The notes beneath the pieces are model-generated. The model was given only the letters and a program-made list of their open reading frames with translations. It had not been told where the DNA came from and did not search any database. DNA of 64,000 nucleotides. Source: Bryobacter sp. CoA8 C33 (GTDB lineage: Bacteria; Acidobacteriota; Terriglobia; Bryobacterales; Bryobacteraceae). Below, one piece after another: positions 1-7,674 of this stretch. Every line of letters begins with the position of its first letter. The first letter of the stretch is position 1. The position numbers and the translations under genes were made by a program. The stretch is taken from assembly GCA_019931185.1 (NCBI GenBank), contig JAINDK010000028.1, positions 1-64,000 of the forward strand. Direction: 5' to 3'.

Positions 1-5
1 GCAGC

Positions 6-122
6 CTAGATCTGTTCGGCCACGCGCTTGTTCGCCTGCTCCGTGCTCTCACGGATCTGGCGGCCACGCCAAGTGTACTTGTACCACCAGTTCTTCGAGC
101 CTTTCTGTTTGTAGACCGGCAT
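6..122 (-). pseudogene. N-terminal fragment of a tyrosine recombinase (phage-type integrase), cut by a stop codon
   Basis: The frame reads MPVYKQKGSKNWWYKYTWRG and then an I-R-E-S-T-x-Q-x-N-K-R-x-A-E-Q-I run of 38 residues before TAG. This matches the N-terminal arm-binding start of site-specific recombinases, where the peptide normally continues E-A-A. Here the next codons after the stop are GCT GC., so a single G-to-T change (GAG to TAG) would explain the break. The catalytic domain would lie beyond base 1 and cannot be seen. A sequencing error or a truly dead integrase are both possible. It marks the edge of an old mobile island. Confidence 0.6.
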
Positions 123-540
123 CGCGTTTGCTCCCAGAATATGGCTGCCGCGCGCTGGTTCAACCGATTTCTACGTCGCACGGGAAAATCGCTGAACTGG
201 TTGTGATCGCGTGCGATGTTTTCCCACGCGTCGGCGGCGCGGTGGCTCTTTTCGGCCAAACGTCACCCCTGCCGCTCGTAGGCAAAAAACCGCGGCCCCC
301 ATGGGCGGGAAAAGGCGCACCGGACGTCATTCGACTTCTCAGCCTTTTCCAGCGGTCGGAGTCACACGCGGTAGTGGAATTTAAAGGGCTGTGCACCAAG
401 GGCCTCGGAAACAGTGCCTAACTCGCGGCGGATGAAGAGGATATCTTGTCATCCACACCAGCCCTTCGCGGTGCCATTTGGTGCACACACGCACGGCTCG
501 AAAAATATATCCAATCTTGTATGATCGAAGAGTGGCGAGC
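123..540. other. Stretch with no recognisable gene
   Basis: I see no frame with family resemblance, ribosome binding site or repeat here. Short open frames on both strands overlap each other and read as noise. The right end, at 520-525, has a TATGAT that could serve as a -10 box for the toxin fragment that follows, but the -35 is weak. Confidence 0.5.
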
Positions 541-705
541 TTGAAACCAATCGCCTGGCTGGGCGACAGCTTGGCCCGGTTGCGTGCCGCCTCGGCGGAC
601 ATTCGCTCGGACCCGGGCTACCAATTGGACCTCGTTCAACGCGGTGAGACGCCAGCGGATTTCAGGCCGGTGCCGGGCGTCGAAAAGAGAAGAGTCCGAA
701 GGTAG
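541..705 (+). pseudogene. Truncated HigB/RelE-like toxin (Gp49/COG4679-type)
   Basis: From a TTG at 541 the product (54 residues) reads L-K-P-I-A-W-L-G-D-S-L and later R-G-E-T-P-A-D-F-R-P-V-P-G-V. This is the pattern of the N-terminal half of phage-derived HigB-like toxins, mRNA-cleaving partners of HigA antitoxins. Full members run to about 110 residues with a C-terminal strand rich in basic and aromatic residues; here the frame ends after V-E-K-R-R-V-R-R. No HigA-like helix-turn-helix gene follows. I infer a dead toxin remnant. The frame also stays open upstream to 478, but that extension has no family resemblance. Confidence 0.5.
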
Positions 706-778
706 ACCTTTGGCGGGCTTCCGCCCTTCTCAGTAGGTTTGTCTGGCCCAAGGAAGATCACAGTCGGCTGTGTCATCT

Positions 779-1126
779 TCACGGTCCCACGCCGGTACCC
801 TCACTCAAAATCGCTAGATATTCCGCATACGCATAAATCCGGTCCCGCTGTTTGCCGGTGATCTCATGCAGGATTCCAAGATTCTGCATGTGCTCCACGG
901 CACCGGCCACCGTAGGATAGGAAAGGCCGGTGACGTTCACGGCCCCACGAATAGAAAAAATCGGACGCGTTTGCGTGTACTGATGAATGCGCAAAACTGA
1001 GGCGGCTGGGCGGCCAAGTCCGTCCTTCTTGGCTTCGTAGCCAATGCACTCGATTTCCCCGTGGAAGGTAAACGGGCTGCGATCACGGGTTCGGAAGAAC
1101 AAGAACGTGGGTACACCATTCCCCAT
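779..1126 (-). pseudogene. Fic-family C-terminal fragment behind a foreign N-terminus
   Basis: The last 70 or so of 115 residues resemble the C-terminal winged helix of Fic/DOC proteins: R-P-A-A-S-V-L-R-I, T-R-P-I-F-S-I, G-L-S-Y-P-T-V, N-L-G-I-L-H-E-I-T-G-K-Q-R-D-R-I-Y and Y-A-E-Y-L-A-I-L-S-E-G-T. The Fic active-site motif HxFxDGNGR is absent. The first 40 residues (F-L-F-F-R-T-R-D-R-S-P-F-T-F-H-G) look more like the end of a DUF3427-type helicase or nuclease. The frame therefore appears to be a deletion chimera and not a working AMP-transferase. The upstream end also merges with an IS3 OrfA fragment. Confidence 0.5.
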
Positions 1127-1220
1127 GCTCCCGGCAGAACTCCTCTACGCTCTTGTTCGTGCTCGCTCCGGCTTCCAAGATCCGCGCGATCTCTTCATTG
1201 CTGTACCGCTTCTTCTTCAT
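1083..1220 (-). pseudogene. IS3-family OrfA start, truncated at a junction
   Basis: A 45-codon frame starts at 1220 behind a very good ribosome binding site (AAAGGAGAG on the minus strand). It opens MKKKRYSNEEIARILEAG and then has K-S-V-E-E-F-C-R-E-H-G, the helix-turn-helix start of IS3-type transposase OrfA. After H-G, where family members continue I-S-x-x-T-F-Y-R-W, the sequence becomes unrelated and stops. The break at about 1122 coincides with the start of the chimeric Fic frame, so one recombination event probably made both. No OrfB and no terminal inverted repeats are visible. Confidence 0.6.
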
Positions 1221-1270
1221 TGATCTCTCCTTTCATTTTGAAAGATCCTATGATTTCTGCTGGTACGATT

Positions 1271-1680
1271 CTAGGGCGTCAGGTCACGCCAAGTTGGGCC
1301 TGGTTGACGACTACAGGCGCCCAGGGCGACGGCCTGAATGCTAAACTTCCTCGTCCCCTCAGGCCGATATCCGATTCGCAGATGAGGAATCTGCGCATCG
1401 AACTGCCAGAAGCGTAAACGCGTGACGCCCGATCTCCCCTCTTTGGGGCCGCCCACGAAAGTCCCCTGCTCAAATGCTTCTCCCAACGATCCGGCAAAAT
1501 TCATCCCCGTCAACGTAGCTCCGCCACTTCTAAACTGATCCATGGAGTGATGCACCAACCCGCTGATTCCCCCAAAAAGACCTCGCTGGCCCGGGAAATC
1601 GTTTTCCGGGCTGTAGATCGCAACGGATTCAACGCGATCTTTGGATCCTTCCTGCGCAAAGGGAATCCTACCGCTTTTCT
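1271..1680 (-). pseudogene. Broken open frame of unknown origin
   Basis: The minus-strand frame is open from a TAG at about 1681 to 1271, giving some 136 codons, but the first ATG or GTG lies well inside it (1558). The upstream part still reads like real protein (R-I-P-F-A-Q-E-G-S-K-D-R-V-E-S-V-A-I-Y-S, then G-L-F-G-G-I-S-G-L-V-H-H-S-M), which suggests a gene that lost its start. I do not recognise the family. It lies among other relics. The C-terminal 30 residues look random. Confidence 0.3.
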
Positions 1681-1710
1681 AGAACGTGGCAGGGCAGAAA
1701 GAAGCGCCGC

Positions 1711-2283
1711 TCAGCGGCGAGCCGCGCGCTGGGGAGGGCTGGCTTTCGTTCCGCCTAAACGCTTCCGCCCTCCGGGCGAAACCAGGCTCCACTGCAGCCT
1801 CCCCTCCCCAGCGCAAGAAGTCTGAAACTGAGAAAAATAAATCCAAGGGTGGGCAAAATGAGAACATCCAAGTGGGCCACGCCGGAGTAGCGAACTCAAT
1901 CGCGCGATCTGTATCGCTCCGTCTGTATAGCCAGTGCCAGAAATGTAGATCGCCCCTACATCAGGTGGTCGAACCATGACTCGAGCGGCGTGCTGACCCA
2001 ACTCAGTGCCGAATTCATCTTTCAGCCATTTCATCTCGACGACATAGACGTGTACGTCAAGTTCGATGGCGCCATCGATCTGCTCAGTAATGATTCCGTT
2101 GGGTCCACTGGCTACCGTATATGCCTCACGGACTTTCAGCCCAGACGTCGCGAAAAGTCGGCTGAACGTGTGAACCTTCCCTGTGACCTGTCGCAATTTC
2201 AACAGGCTTCGGCCCCGGCCAGCATTGCTACGGTGTGTCCCATGCTCTCGTCCAACATTGCCGCCTCCACCATTCCAGCCCAA
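1711..2283 (-). pseudogene. Decayed PD-(D/E)XK restriction-like nuclease (Mrr-type fold)
   Basis: Residues 40-131 keep a nuclease core: F-S-R-L-F-A-T-S-G-L-K-V-R-E-A-Y, then D70 in Q-I-D-G-A-I-E-L, E83-M-K85-W, and the family strand A-I-Y-I-S-G-T-G-Y-T-D. This is the D...ExK metal site plus the following strand of Mrr-like proteins that appear as orphan nucleases in many genomes. The N-terminal 35 residues are low-complexity and the last 55 run into a GC-rich palindrome, so both ends are lost. I judge it non-functional or at best a shortened domain. Confidence 0.5.
1726..1814. repeat. GC-rich imperfect palindrome (REP/MITE-like)
   Basis: GCGCTGGGGAG at 1726-1736 is the exact reverse complement of CTCCCCAGCGC at 1804-1814, and the next five bases inward (GGCTG, 1737-1741) pair with CAGCC at 1795-1799 after a four-base bulge. 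The interior contains further short complementary runs. It lies exactly where the nuclease homology ends, so it probably interrupted that gene. I do not see a second copy in the window. Confidence 0.4.
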
Positions 2284-2368
2284 AACAAATTCATTTCTAC
2301 CCCAGTTTCAACCACTTAACTCCACACCCCGCACGCTCCCCTCCCCCCCGCTGCCAGCCTGAGCCCCG

Positions 2369-3673
2369 ATGGAACTCGTATTCGTCCACGGCTACAGCGT
2401 TCGCAATACTGCCACGTATGGCGACCTCCCCACCCGCCTCGAGCGGGAAATGGCCCGCCTCGGCCTCCCCCTCAACATCGAACACATCTACCTTGGCAAA
2501 TATGTCAGCTTCAACGATCAGGTCTCCCTCGACGACCTCAGCCGCGCCTTCGATTCCGCCATCCGCGAAAAAGGCCTCACCCGCTTTGCCTGCATAACCC
2601 ACTCCACCGGCGGCCCCCTCGTCCGCAATTGGATCACCCGCCACGGCGGCGCCCGCCTCACCCACCTCATCATGCTCGCCCCGGCCAACCACGGCTCCGC
2701 CCTCGCCCAGCTCGGCAAAGGCCGCCTCGCCCGCATCAAAGCCTTCTTTGAGTCCGTCGAGCCCGGCCAGCGTATCCTCGATTGGCTCGAACTCGGCAGC
2801 GAAGCCCAATGGGCTCTCAATTCCGCCTGGCTCGATTTCGACGGGCCCGCCCGCCGCCTCTTTCCCTTCGTCCTCACCGGCCAGTCGATCGACCGCAAAC
2901 TCTACGACCACCTCAATTCCTACACCGGCGAACCCGGCTCGGATGGCGTCGTCCGCGCCGCCGCCGCCAATCTCAACTATTCCCGCGTCCGCCTCCTCCA
3001 ACAACCCTCCGGCGAACTCACCCTCGTCTCCTCGCGCCGCACCGCCCCCACCCCCTTTGCCATCCTCCCCGGTCTGTCCCACTGCGGCCGCTCCCTCGGC
3101 ATCATGACCAGCGTCACCCTCGACGAGGCCCCACACCCCACCGTCGCCACCATCCTCGATTGCCTCCGCGTGACAAACGAAGCCAGCTACCAGGCCGCCC
3201 GCCACGCCTTCGCCCTCTTAACAAAACAAACCCAATCCGCCGAAGCCCCCGCCAGCCCACCCCATTCCCTCGTCTGCTTCCGCCTCCTCGACGACGAGGG
3301 CCAATTGCTCGAGGACTACGACCTCCTATTCACCGCCGGCGCCGACGCCTCCCCCGACCGCCTTCCCAAAGGCGTCTTCCGCGACCGCCAGCGCAACCGC
3401 GTCCACCCCGGCCGCCTCACTTACTACCTCGATCACTCCCGTCTGACAAACGAACCCATCGGCTTCGAGGTCCACGCCCGCCCCGACTCCGGCCTCATAC
3501 ACTACGCCCCCGCTCACATCCCGCCCCAGGCCCTCGGCGCCCTCCTCCGGCCAAACGAAGCCATCCTCGTCGAAATCATCCTCCGCCGCCGCGTCGACCG
3601 CAATTGCTTCACCCTGACTGAAAATCGCGCGCCCGAACCCATCTCTGGCGCCCCCGCCGGCCCGATCTGCTAA
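2369..3673 (+). CDS. Alpha/beta hydrolase of the lipase/phospholipase type
   Basis: The product has 434 residues. It opens with the strand E-L-V-F-V-H-G-Y-S, the usual start of the fold with the oxyanion HG. A nucleophile elbow T-H-S79-T-G-G follows at residues 77-82, then a segment resembling lipase lids. D211 or D215 (G-S-D-G-V-V) and the later L-S-H-C-G-R give plausible acid and His residues. The 180-residue C-terminal part is unlike typical hydrolases and may be a beta-rich accessory domain. There is no signal peptide, so it is likely cytosolic. Substrate unknown. The upstream 80 bases are pyrimidine-rich with no clear ribosome binding site. Third codon positions are strongly C-ending, as in smc next to it. 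Confidence 0.75.
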   Translation: MELVFVHGYSVRNTATYGDLPTRLEREMARLGLPLNIEHIYLGKYVSFNDQVSLDDLSRAFDSAIREKGLTRFACITHSTGGPLVRNWITRHGGARLTHLIMLAPANHGSALAQLGKGRLARIKAFFESVEPGQRILDWLELGSEAQWALNSAWLDFDGPARRLFPFVLTGQSIDRKLYDHLNSYTGEPGSDGVVRAAAANLNYSRVRLLQQPSGELTLVSSRRTAPTPFAILPGLSHCGRSLGIMTSVTLDEAPHPTVATILDCLRVTNEASYQAARHAFALLTKQTQSAEAPASPPHSLVCFRLLDDEGQLLEDYDLLFTAGADASPDRLPKGVFRDRQRNRVHPGRLTYYLDHSRLTNEPIGFEVHARPDSGLIHYAPAHIPPQALGALLRPNEAILVEIILRRRVDRNCFTLTENRAPEPISGAPAGPIC

Positions 3674-3724
3674 ACAAACCCAACCCCCTCCCAATGAGGC
3701 TCTCTCCCCCGCAGGGAGTCTTCT

Positions 3725-3756
3725 TTGACACAACATGTTGTGGCCAGTCGATTTTT
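3725..3756 (+). promoter_or_regulatory. Candidate smc promoter with palindromic operator
   Basis: TTGACA at 3725-3730 is a perfect -35 box. CACAACATGTTGTG at 3729-3742 is a perfect 14-base palindrome that overlaps it and runs into the spacer, as a repressor operator would. The -10 near 3748-3753 (TCGATT) is poor. No regulator for it is encoded nearby. Confidence 0.4.
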
Positions 3757-3889
3757 AACCACAAGATGAGCTAAGCTACTTTACAAGCGGTTCAATCTGC
3801 GTTAGCCTGATCTTACTCCCCCCCGAGTGCCGGCAACCTGTTTGGGCTGCCCGGTTATTTTTCTGTCCTTCTGCGAGGGGAGATCTCGA

Positions 3890-6800
3890 TTGCTCAAACT
3901 GAAACGTCTGGAATTGCAGGGCTTCAAATCCTTCTGCGACCGCACGGAGATGCGCTTTCACGGTGACGGCGTCGCCGCCATCGTCGGGCCAAACGGTTGT
4001 GGCAAGTCCAATCTGAGCGATGCCATCAGCTGGGTTCTCGGCGAACAGTCCGCCAAGAGTTTGCGCGGCGGCCGCATGGAAGATGTCATCTTCGCCGGCA
4101 CCAAGGACCGCAAGCCGCTTGGCATGTCCAGTGTCACCATGACCATGGTCGACTCCGACGGCTCCTACCTCGAGCGCGTCCTGCCCACTGAAAAACCAGA
4201 AAACGAGCCCGCCGACAAGCCCAAGGGGCCCCGCGAAATCACCATCACCCGCCGCCTCTACCGCTCCGGCGATAGCGAATACCTCATCGACGGCAAACTC
4301 GCCCGCCTCCGCGACATCCAGGACGTCTTCATGGGCTCCGGCCTCGGTCCCGAGAGCTACGCCATCATCGAACAGGGCCGCATCGGCCAGATTCTGTCAA
4401 ACAAACCCATGGACCGCCGCGCCATCATCGAAGAAGCCGCCGGCGTCACCAAGTTCAAGACCCGCCGCCGCCTCGCCGAAAGCCGCCTCGAGAGCGCCCG
4501 CCAAAATCTCAATCGCGTCTTCGACATCCTCGAAGAAGTCGGCCGCCAGGTCAACAGCCTCAAGCGCCAGGCCGCCAAAGCCAAGCGCTACGAAGAACTC
4601 AAGACCGAACTCGACGGGCACACTAAGCTTGTTCTCTCCAACAAGTTCCGCTATCTCGAACGCGAAGCCGCCCGCGTCGCCCTCGAGCTCGGCGAAGCCA
4701 CCACGGCCTATAACGAACTGGCCGCCGCCGTCACTGCCAGCGACGGCGAACAGCAACAGCTCCAGGCCCGTTTCTTTGAAATCGAATCGGCCCTCACCGC
4801 CGCCCGCCGGCAGCTTGCCGACCAGGAGCTCGAGGCCGAACGCACCCGCGGCCGCCTCTCGAGCCAGTCCCAGCAGATCGCCAACATCGACCAGCGCCTC
4901 GCCACCAGCGAAGCCGAAGTCGCCAATCTCGAAACCCGCCTCGGCGAAATCCGCACCGAACTGGAAAACGCCCGCCAGGAAGCCGAACAGCTCCAAACCC
5001 AGGCCCAGCAGTGGCGCGATCAGGTCGAGGAAAAATCCCGCCAGCGCGACCAGCTCGCCACCCAGTTCCGCGAACGCTCCAGCCAGCTTGAACGCAACCG
5101 CCAACAGATCTTCGCTCTCCTCGGCGAAGTCAACCGCCTCCGCAACCAGTTCACCCAAGTCGAAACCCAGCAGCAGGGCGTGCTCCGCAACGCTGAACGC
5201 GCCACCCGCGAGGAAGCCGAGGCCCAGACCGAGACCGAACGCCTCGAAGCCGTTCGCGCCGACCTCAGCGAAAAGCTCAGCGCCCGTCAGATGATGCTCG
5301 AAAGCCTGGCCGACCGCCGCAAGTACGTCGAGACCGAACTCCAGGCCCGCCGCCAGCAGGTCAACGATACCCGCCGTCAGCAGGATCTTCTCCGCACCGA
5401 GGCCTCCCGGCTCAAGGCCCGCCGCGATTCCCTCGAAGACATCATCAATCACCGCAGCTACACCACCGATTCCGTAAAAAAGCTCTTCACCGCCATCGGC
5501 AAAGGCTCCGCCACCGGCATCCAGCCCATGGGCGTTCTCGCCGACTTCATCGAAGTCGATGCCGCCTATGAAAAAGCCACCGAAGAGTTCCTCATCGAAG
5601 AACTCGAATACGTCGTCGTCAAGCTCTGGGATGACGCCCAGCGCGGTATCCAGCTCATGAAGCAAGACCTCGAAGGCCGCGCCACCTTCCTCGTTCACCC
5701 CGACCCGGAATCAAACTTCACCCGCGGCCGCGTCGAAGAACCCCCCGTCGGCCCGGAAACCGGCATCGTCGGCCGCTTGAGCGATGTCCTCAAGATGACC
5801 AACGGCTTCAAGTACGGCCCCACCGATCTGCTGCCCCGCATCACCCGCTGCTTCCTGGCCGAGAATCACGAAGCCGCCCAGCGTCTCGCCCTCCAGTACC
5901 CCGATGTCTACTTCCTCCTGCCCGATGGCGTCTGCTACCACGGCTACGCCGTCACCGGCGGTAAGAAAAATTCGAGCGGCCCCCTCGCCCTCAAGCGCGA
6001 ACTCAAGGAACTCAACACCCAGTACCAGCACAAACAGGTGGAACTAGAACAGTCCGGCACTCTGCTCCAGCAGCTCGAAGGCGAGTTGAACGCCCTCACC
6101 GCCGACCTCGAAAAACTCCGCCAGGAACAGCAGCAGGAAGAAAAAAGCGCCCTCGTCCTCGACCAGGAACAGCGCCGCCTCGCCGCCGACATGCAGCGCG
6201 CCGCCCGCCTCCTGTCCAATGCCCGCGTCGAACTCGAACGGCTCTCCGGCGAAGGCAAACGCCTCAGCGGTCTGCGCGAAAACCTCGAGCTCGGCATCAC
6301 CGAAAAAGACGCCGCCCGCCTCGCTCTCGAATCCGCCCTCGAGGCCGAACGCGCCGCCCTCGATGCCCTCCAGCAGCAGGTCAACACCGCCAACGAAGAA
6401 CACTCCTCCCTCCGCGCTCAACTCGCCAGCGGCGAAGAACGCCTCCGCAACGCCACCGGCGCCGTCCAGCGGCTCAATAACTCCCTCAACGAACAGGGCC
6501 GCCGCAAGGACTTTCTCGCCGCCGACATGGAACGGCTTGGCGTCGAGCGCGCCCGCCTGCTGAACGACAACATCGAACTCGATGAAAAAGCCGGCGCCCT
6601 CGCCGCCCAGATCGAAGCCGGTAAAGCCGCCGTCGCCGCCCTCGCCGCCGAGGAAGAAGCCGTCCGCTCCCAACTCGCCACGATCGAGGAAAAGCTCCGC
6701 ACCCTGCGCGGCTCCGCCGCCACCCTCAGCGAAAAACGCCAGTCGGCTGAGCTCGAACTCGTCCGCCGCCAGAGCGACATCAAACACCTCGAGGAAACCT

Positions 6801-7576
6801 GCCAGAAAGAACTCGGCCTCGCCGTCGCCGAACTCGCCGCCCAGCAGGAAACCGTCCTCGATGAAATGCAGCTGGCCGACGCCGAGGAAAAATACAACGA
6901 AGTCCGCCGCAAAATCGAAGCCCTCGGCCCCGTTAACCCGGACGCCCTCGCCGAATATGAGGAAAGCCAGCAGCGCTACGACTTCCTCAATACCCAGCGC
7001 CAGGACCTCCTCGACAGCATCCGCGATACCGAAAAAGCCATCCAGGAAATCGACGTCGAGTCCAAGAAACGCTTCCAGGAAGCCTTCGATCAGATCAACG
7101 AATACTTCCGCGGCATGTACCAGATTCTGTTCAATGGCGGCTCGGGCGAGATGCGCCTCACCGACCCCGCCAACGTCAATGAGTCCGGTATCGACATCGT
7201 CGCCTCGCCTCCCGGCAAGCGCCTGCAAAACGTCCTGCTGCTCAGCGGCGGTGAGCGCGCCATGACCGCCATGGCCCTGCTCATGGCGATCTTCAAGTTC
7301 CAGCCCAGCCCCTTCTGCGTGCTCGACGAAGTCGATGCCCCGCTCGATGAGGCCAACATTCTCCGTCTGACCAAGCTGGTGAAAGAGATGTCCAACCACA
7401 CCCAGTTCATCTTCATCACCCACGCCAAGCGCACCATGGAGGCCGCCAACACCATGTACGGCGTCACCATGCAGGAGCCCGGCGTCTCCAAGCTCGTCAG
7501 CGTCAAGTTCCACGGCGGTGAAAAACCCGTCGTGCCCGTGCCACCCCCCACCCAGGACATGGCCGTCACAGCCTGA
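3890..7576 (+). CDS. smc: Chromosome partition protein SMC
   Basis: This is the condensin ATPase that organises and separates replicated chromosomes, acting with ScpA/ScpB. I start it at the TTG at 3890, eight bases behind a GAGGGGAG ribosome binding site; the protein then opens M-L-K-L-K-R-L-E-L-Q-G-F-K-S-F like other SMCs, whereas the longer ATG start at 3827 adds 21 unrelated residues. Length 1228. Walker A G-P-N-G-C-G-K-S at 33-40, long coiled coils at about 160-500 and 690-1010, a hinge at about 520-680, signature L-L-L-S-G-G-E-R near 1115 and Walker B F-C-V-L-D-E-V-D near 1142. No scpA/B lies in the window. Confidence 0.93.
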   Translation: MLKLKRLELQGFKSFCDRTEMRFHGDGVAAIVGPNGCGKSNLSDAISWVLGEQSAKSLRGGRMEDVIFAGTKDRKPLGMSSVTMTMVDSDGSYLERVLPTEKPENEPADKPKGPREITITRRLYRSGDSEYLIDGKLARLRDIQDVFMGSGLGPESYAIIEQGRIGQILSNKPMDRRAIIEEAAGVTKFKTRRRLAESRLESARQNLNRVFDILEEVGRQVNSLKRQAAKAKRYEELKTELDGHTKLVLSNKFRYLEREAARVALELGEATTAYNELAAAVTASDGEQQQLQARFFEIESALTAARRQLADQELEAERTRGRLSSQSQQIANIDQRLATSEAEVANLETRLGEIRTELENARQEAEQLQTQAQQWRDQVEEKSRQRDQLATQFRERSSQLERNRQQIFALLGEVNRLRNQFTQVETQQQGVLRNAERATREEAEAQTETERLEAVRADLSEKLSARQMMLESLADRRKYVETELQARRQQVNDTRRQQDLLRTEASRLKARRDSLEDIINHRSYTTDSVKKLFTAIGKGSATGIQPMGVLADFIEVDAAYEKATEEFLIEELEYVVVKLWDDAQRGIQLMKQDLEGRATFLVHPDPESNFTRGRVEEPPVGPETGIVGRLSDVLKMTNGFKYGPTDLLPRITRCFLAENHEAAQRLALQYPDVYFLLPDGVCYHGYAVTGGKKNSSGPLALKRELKELNTQYQHKQVELEQSGTLLQQLEGELNALTADLEKLRQEQQQEEKSALVLDQEQRRLAADMQRAARLLSNARVELERLSGEGKRLSGLRENLELGITEKDAARLALESALEAERAALDALQQQVNTANEEHSSLRAQLASGEERLRNATGAVQRLNNSLNEQGRRKDFLAADMERLGVERARLLNDNIELDEKAGALAAQIEAGKAAVAALAAEEEAVRSQLATIEEKLRTLRGSAATLSEKRQSAELELVRRQSDIKHLEETCQKELGLAVAELAAQQETVLDEMQLADAEEKYNEVRRKIEALGPVNPDALAEYEESQQRYDFLNTQRQDLLDSIRDTEKAIQEIDVESKKRFQEAFDQINEYFRGMYQILFNGGSGEMRLTDPANVNESGIDIVASPPGKRLQNVLLLSGGERAMTAMALLMAIFKFQPSPFCVLDEVDAPLDEANILRLTKLVKEMSNHTQFIFITHAKRTMEAANTMYGVTMQEPGVSKLVSVKFHGGEKPVVPVPPPTQDMAVTA

Positions 7577-7592
7577 TTGTCAGCCATGGCAA

Positions 7593-7634
7593 TTGAGTAC
7601 GCGTGACGAAGACCGGTCTCGCGCACGTACTCAA
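7593..7634. repeat. Inverted repeat between smc and the photolyase gene
   Basis: TTGAGTACG at 7593-7601 is mirrored by CGTACTCAA at 7626-7634, with a GACCGGTC palindrome in the loop. There is no T-run, so it is a weak terminator at best. It could instead be a binding site for control of the photolyase operon. Confidence 0.35.
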
Positions 7635-7674
7635 CAATTAGCGCTGTGACGCCTGTCCCGGCATCCCTACCAGT

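Noticed and set aside
712-725. GGCGG-GCTT-CCGCC hairpin as terminator of the toxin fragment
   Set aside because: The stem is only five pairs and no T-run follows.
1083-1270. Complete IS3 insertion sequence
   Set aside because: Only the first 33 codons of OrfA are present; OrfB and terminal inverted repeats are missing.
3827-3889. ATG start at 3827 for SMC
   Set aside because: The first 21 residues have no counterpart in SMC proteins, and the TTG at 3890 has a proper ribosome binding site and the conserved start.
4397-5698. Long open frames antisense to smc (also 6044-7513 and 7090-9159 on the minus strand)
   Set aside because: They mirror the smc and photolyase frames in high-GC DNA with C-ending codons; the products are low-complexity Gly/Glu/Ala/Phe sequences with no family pattern.
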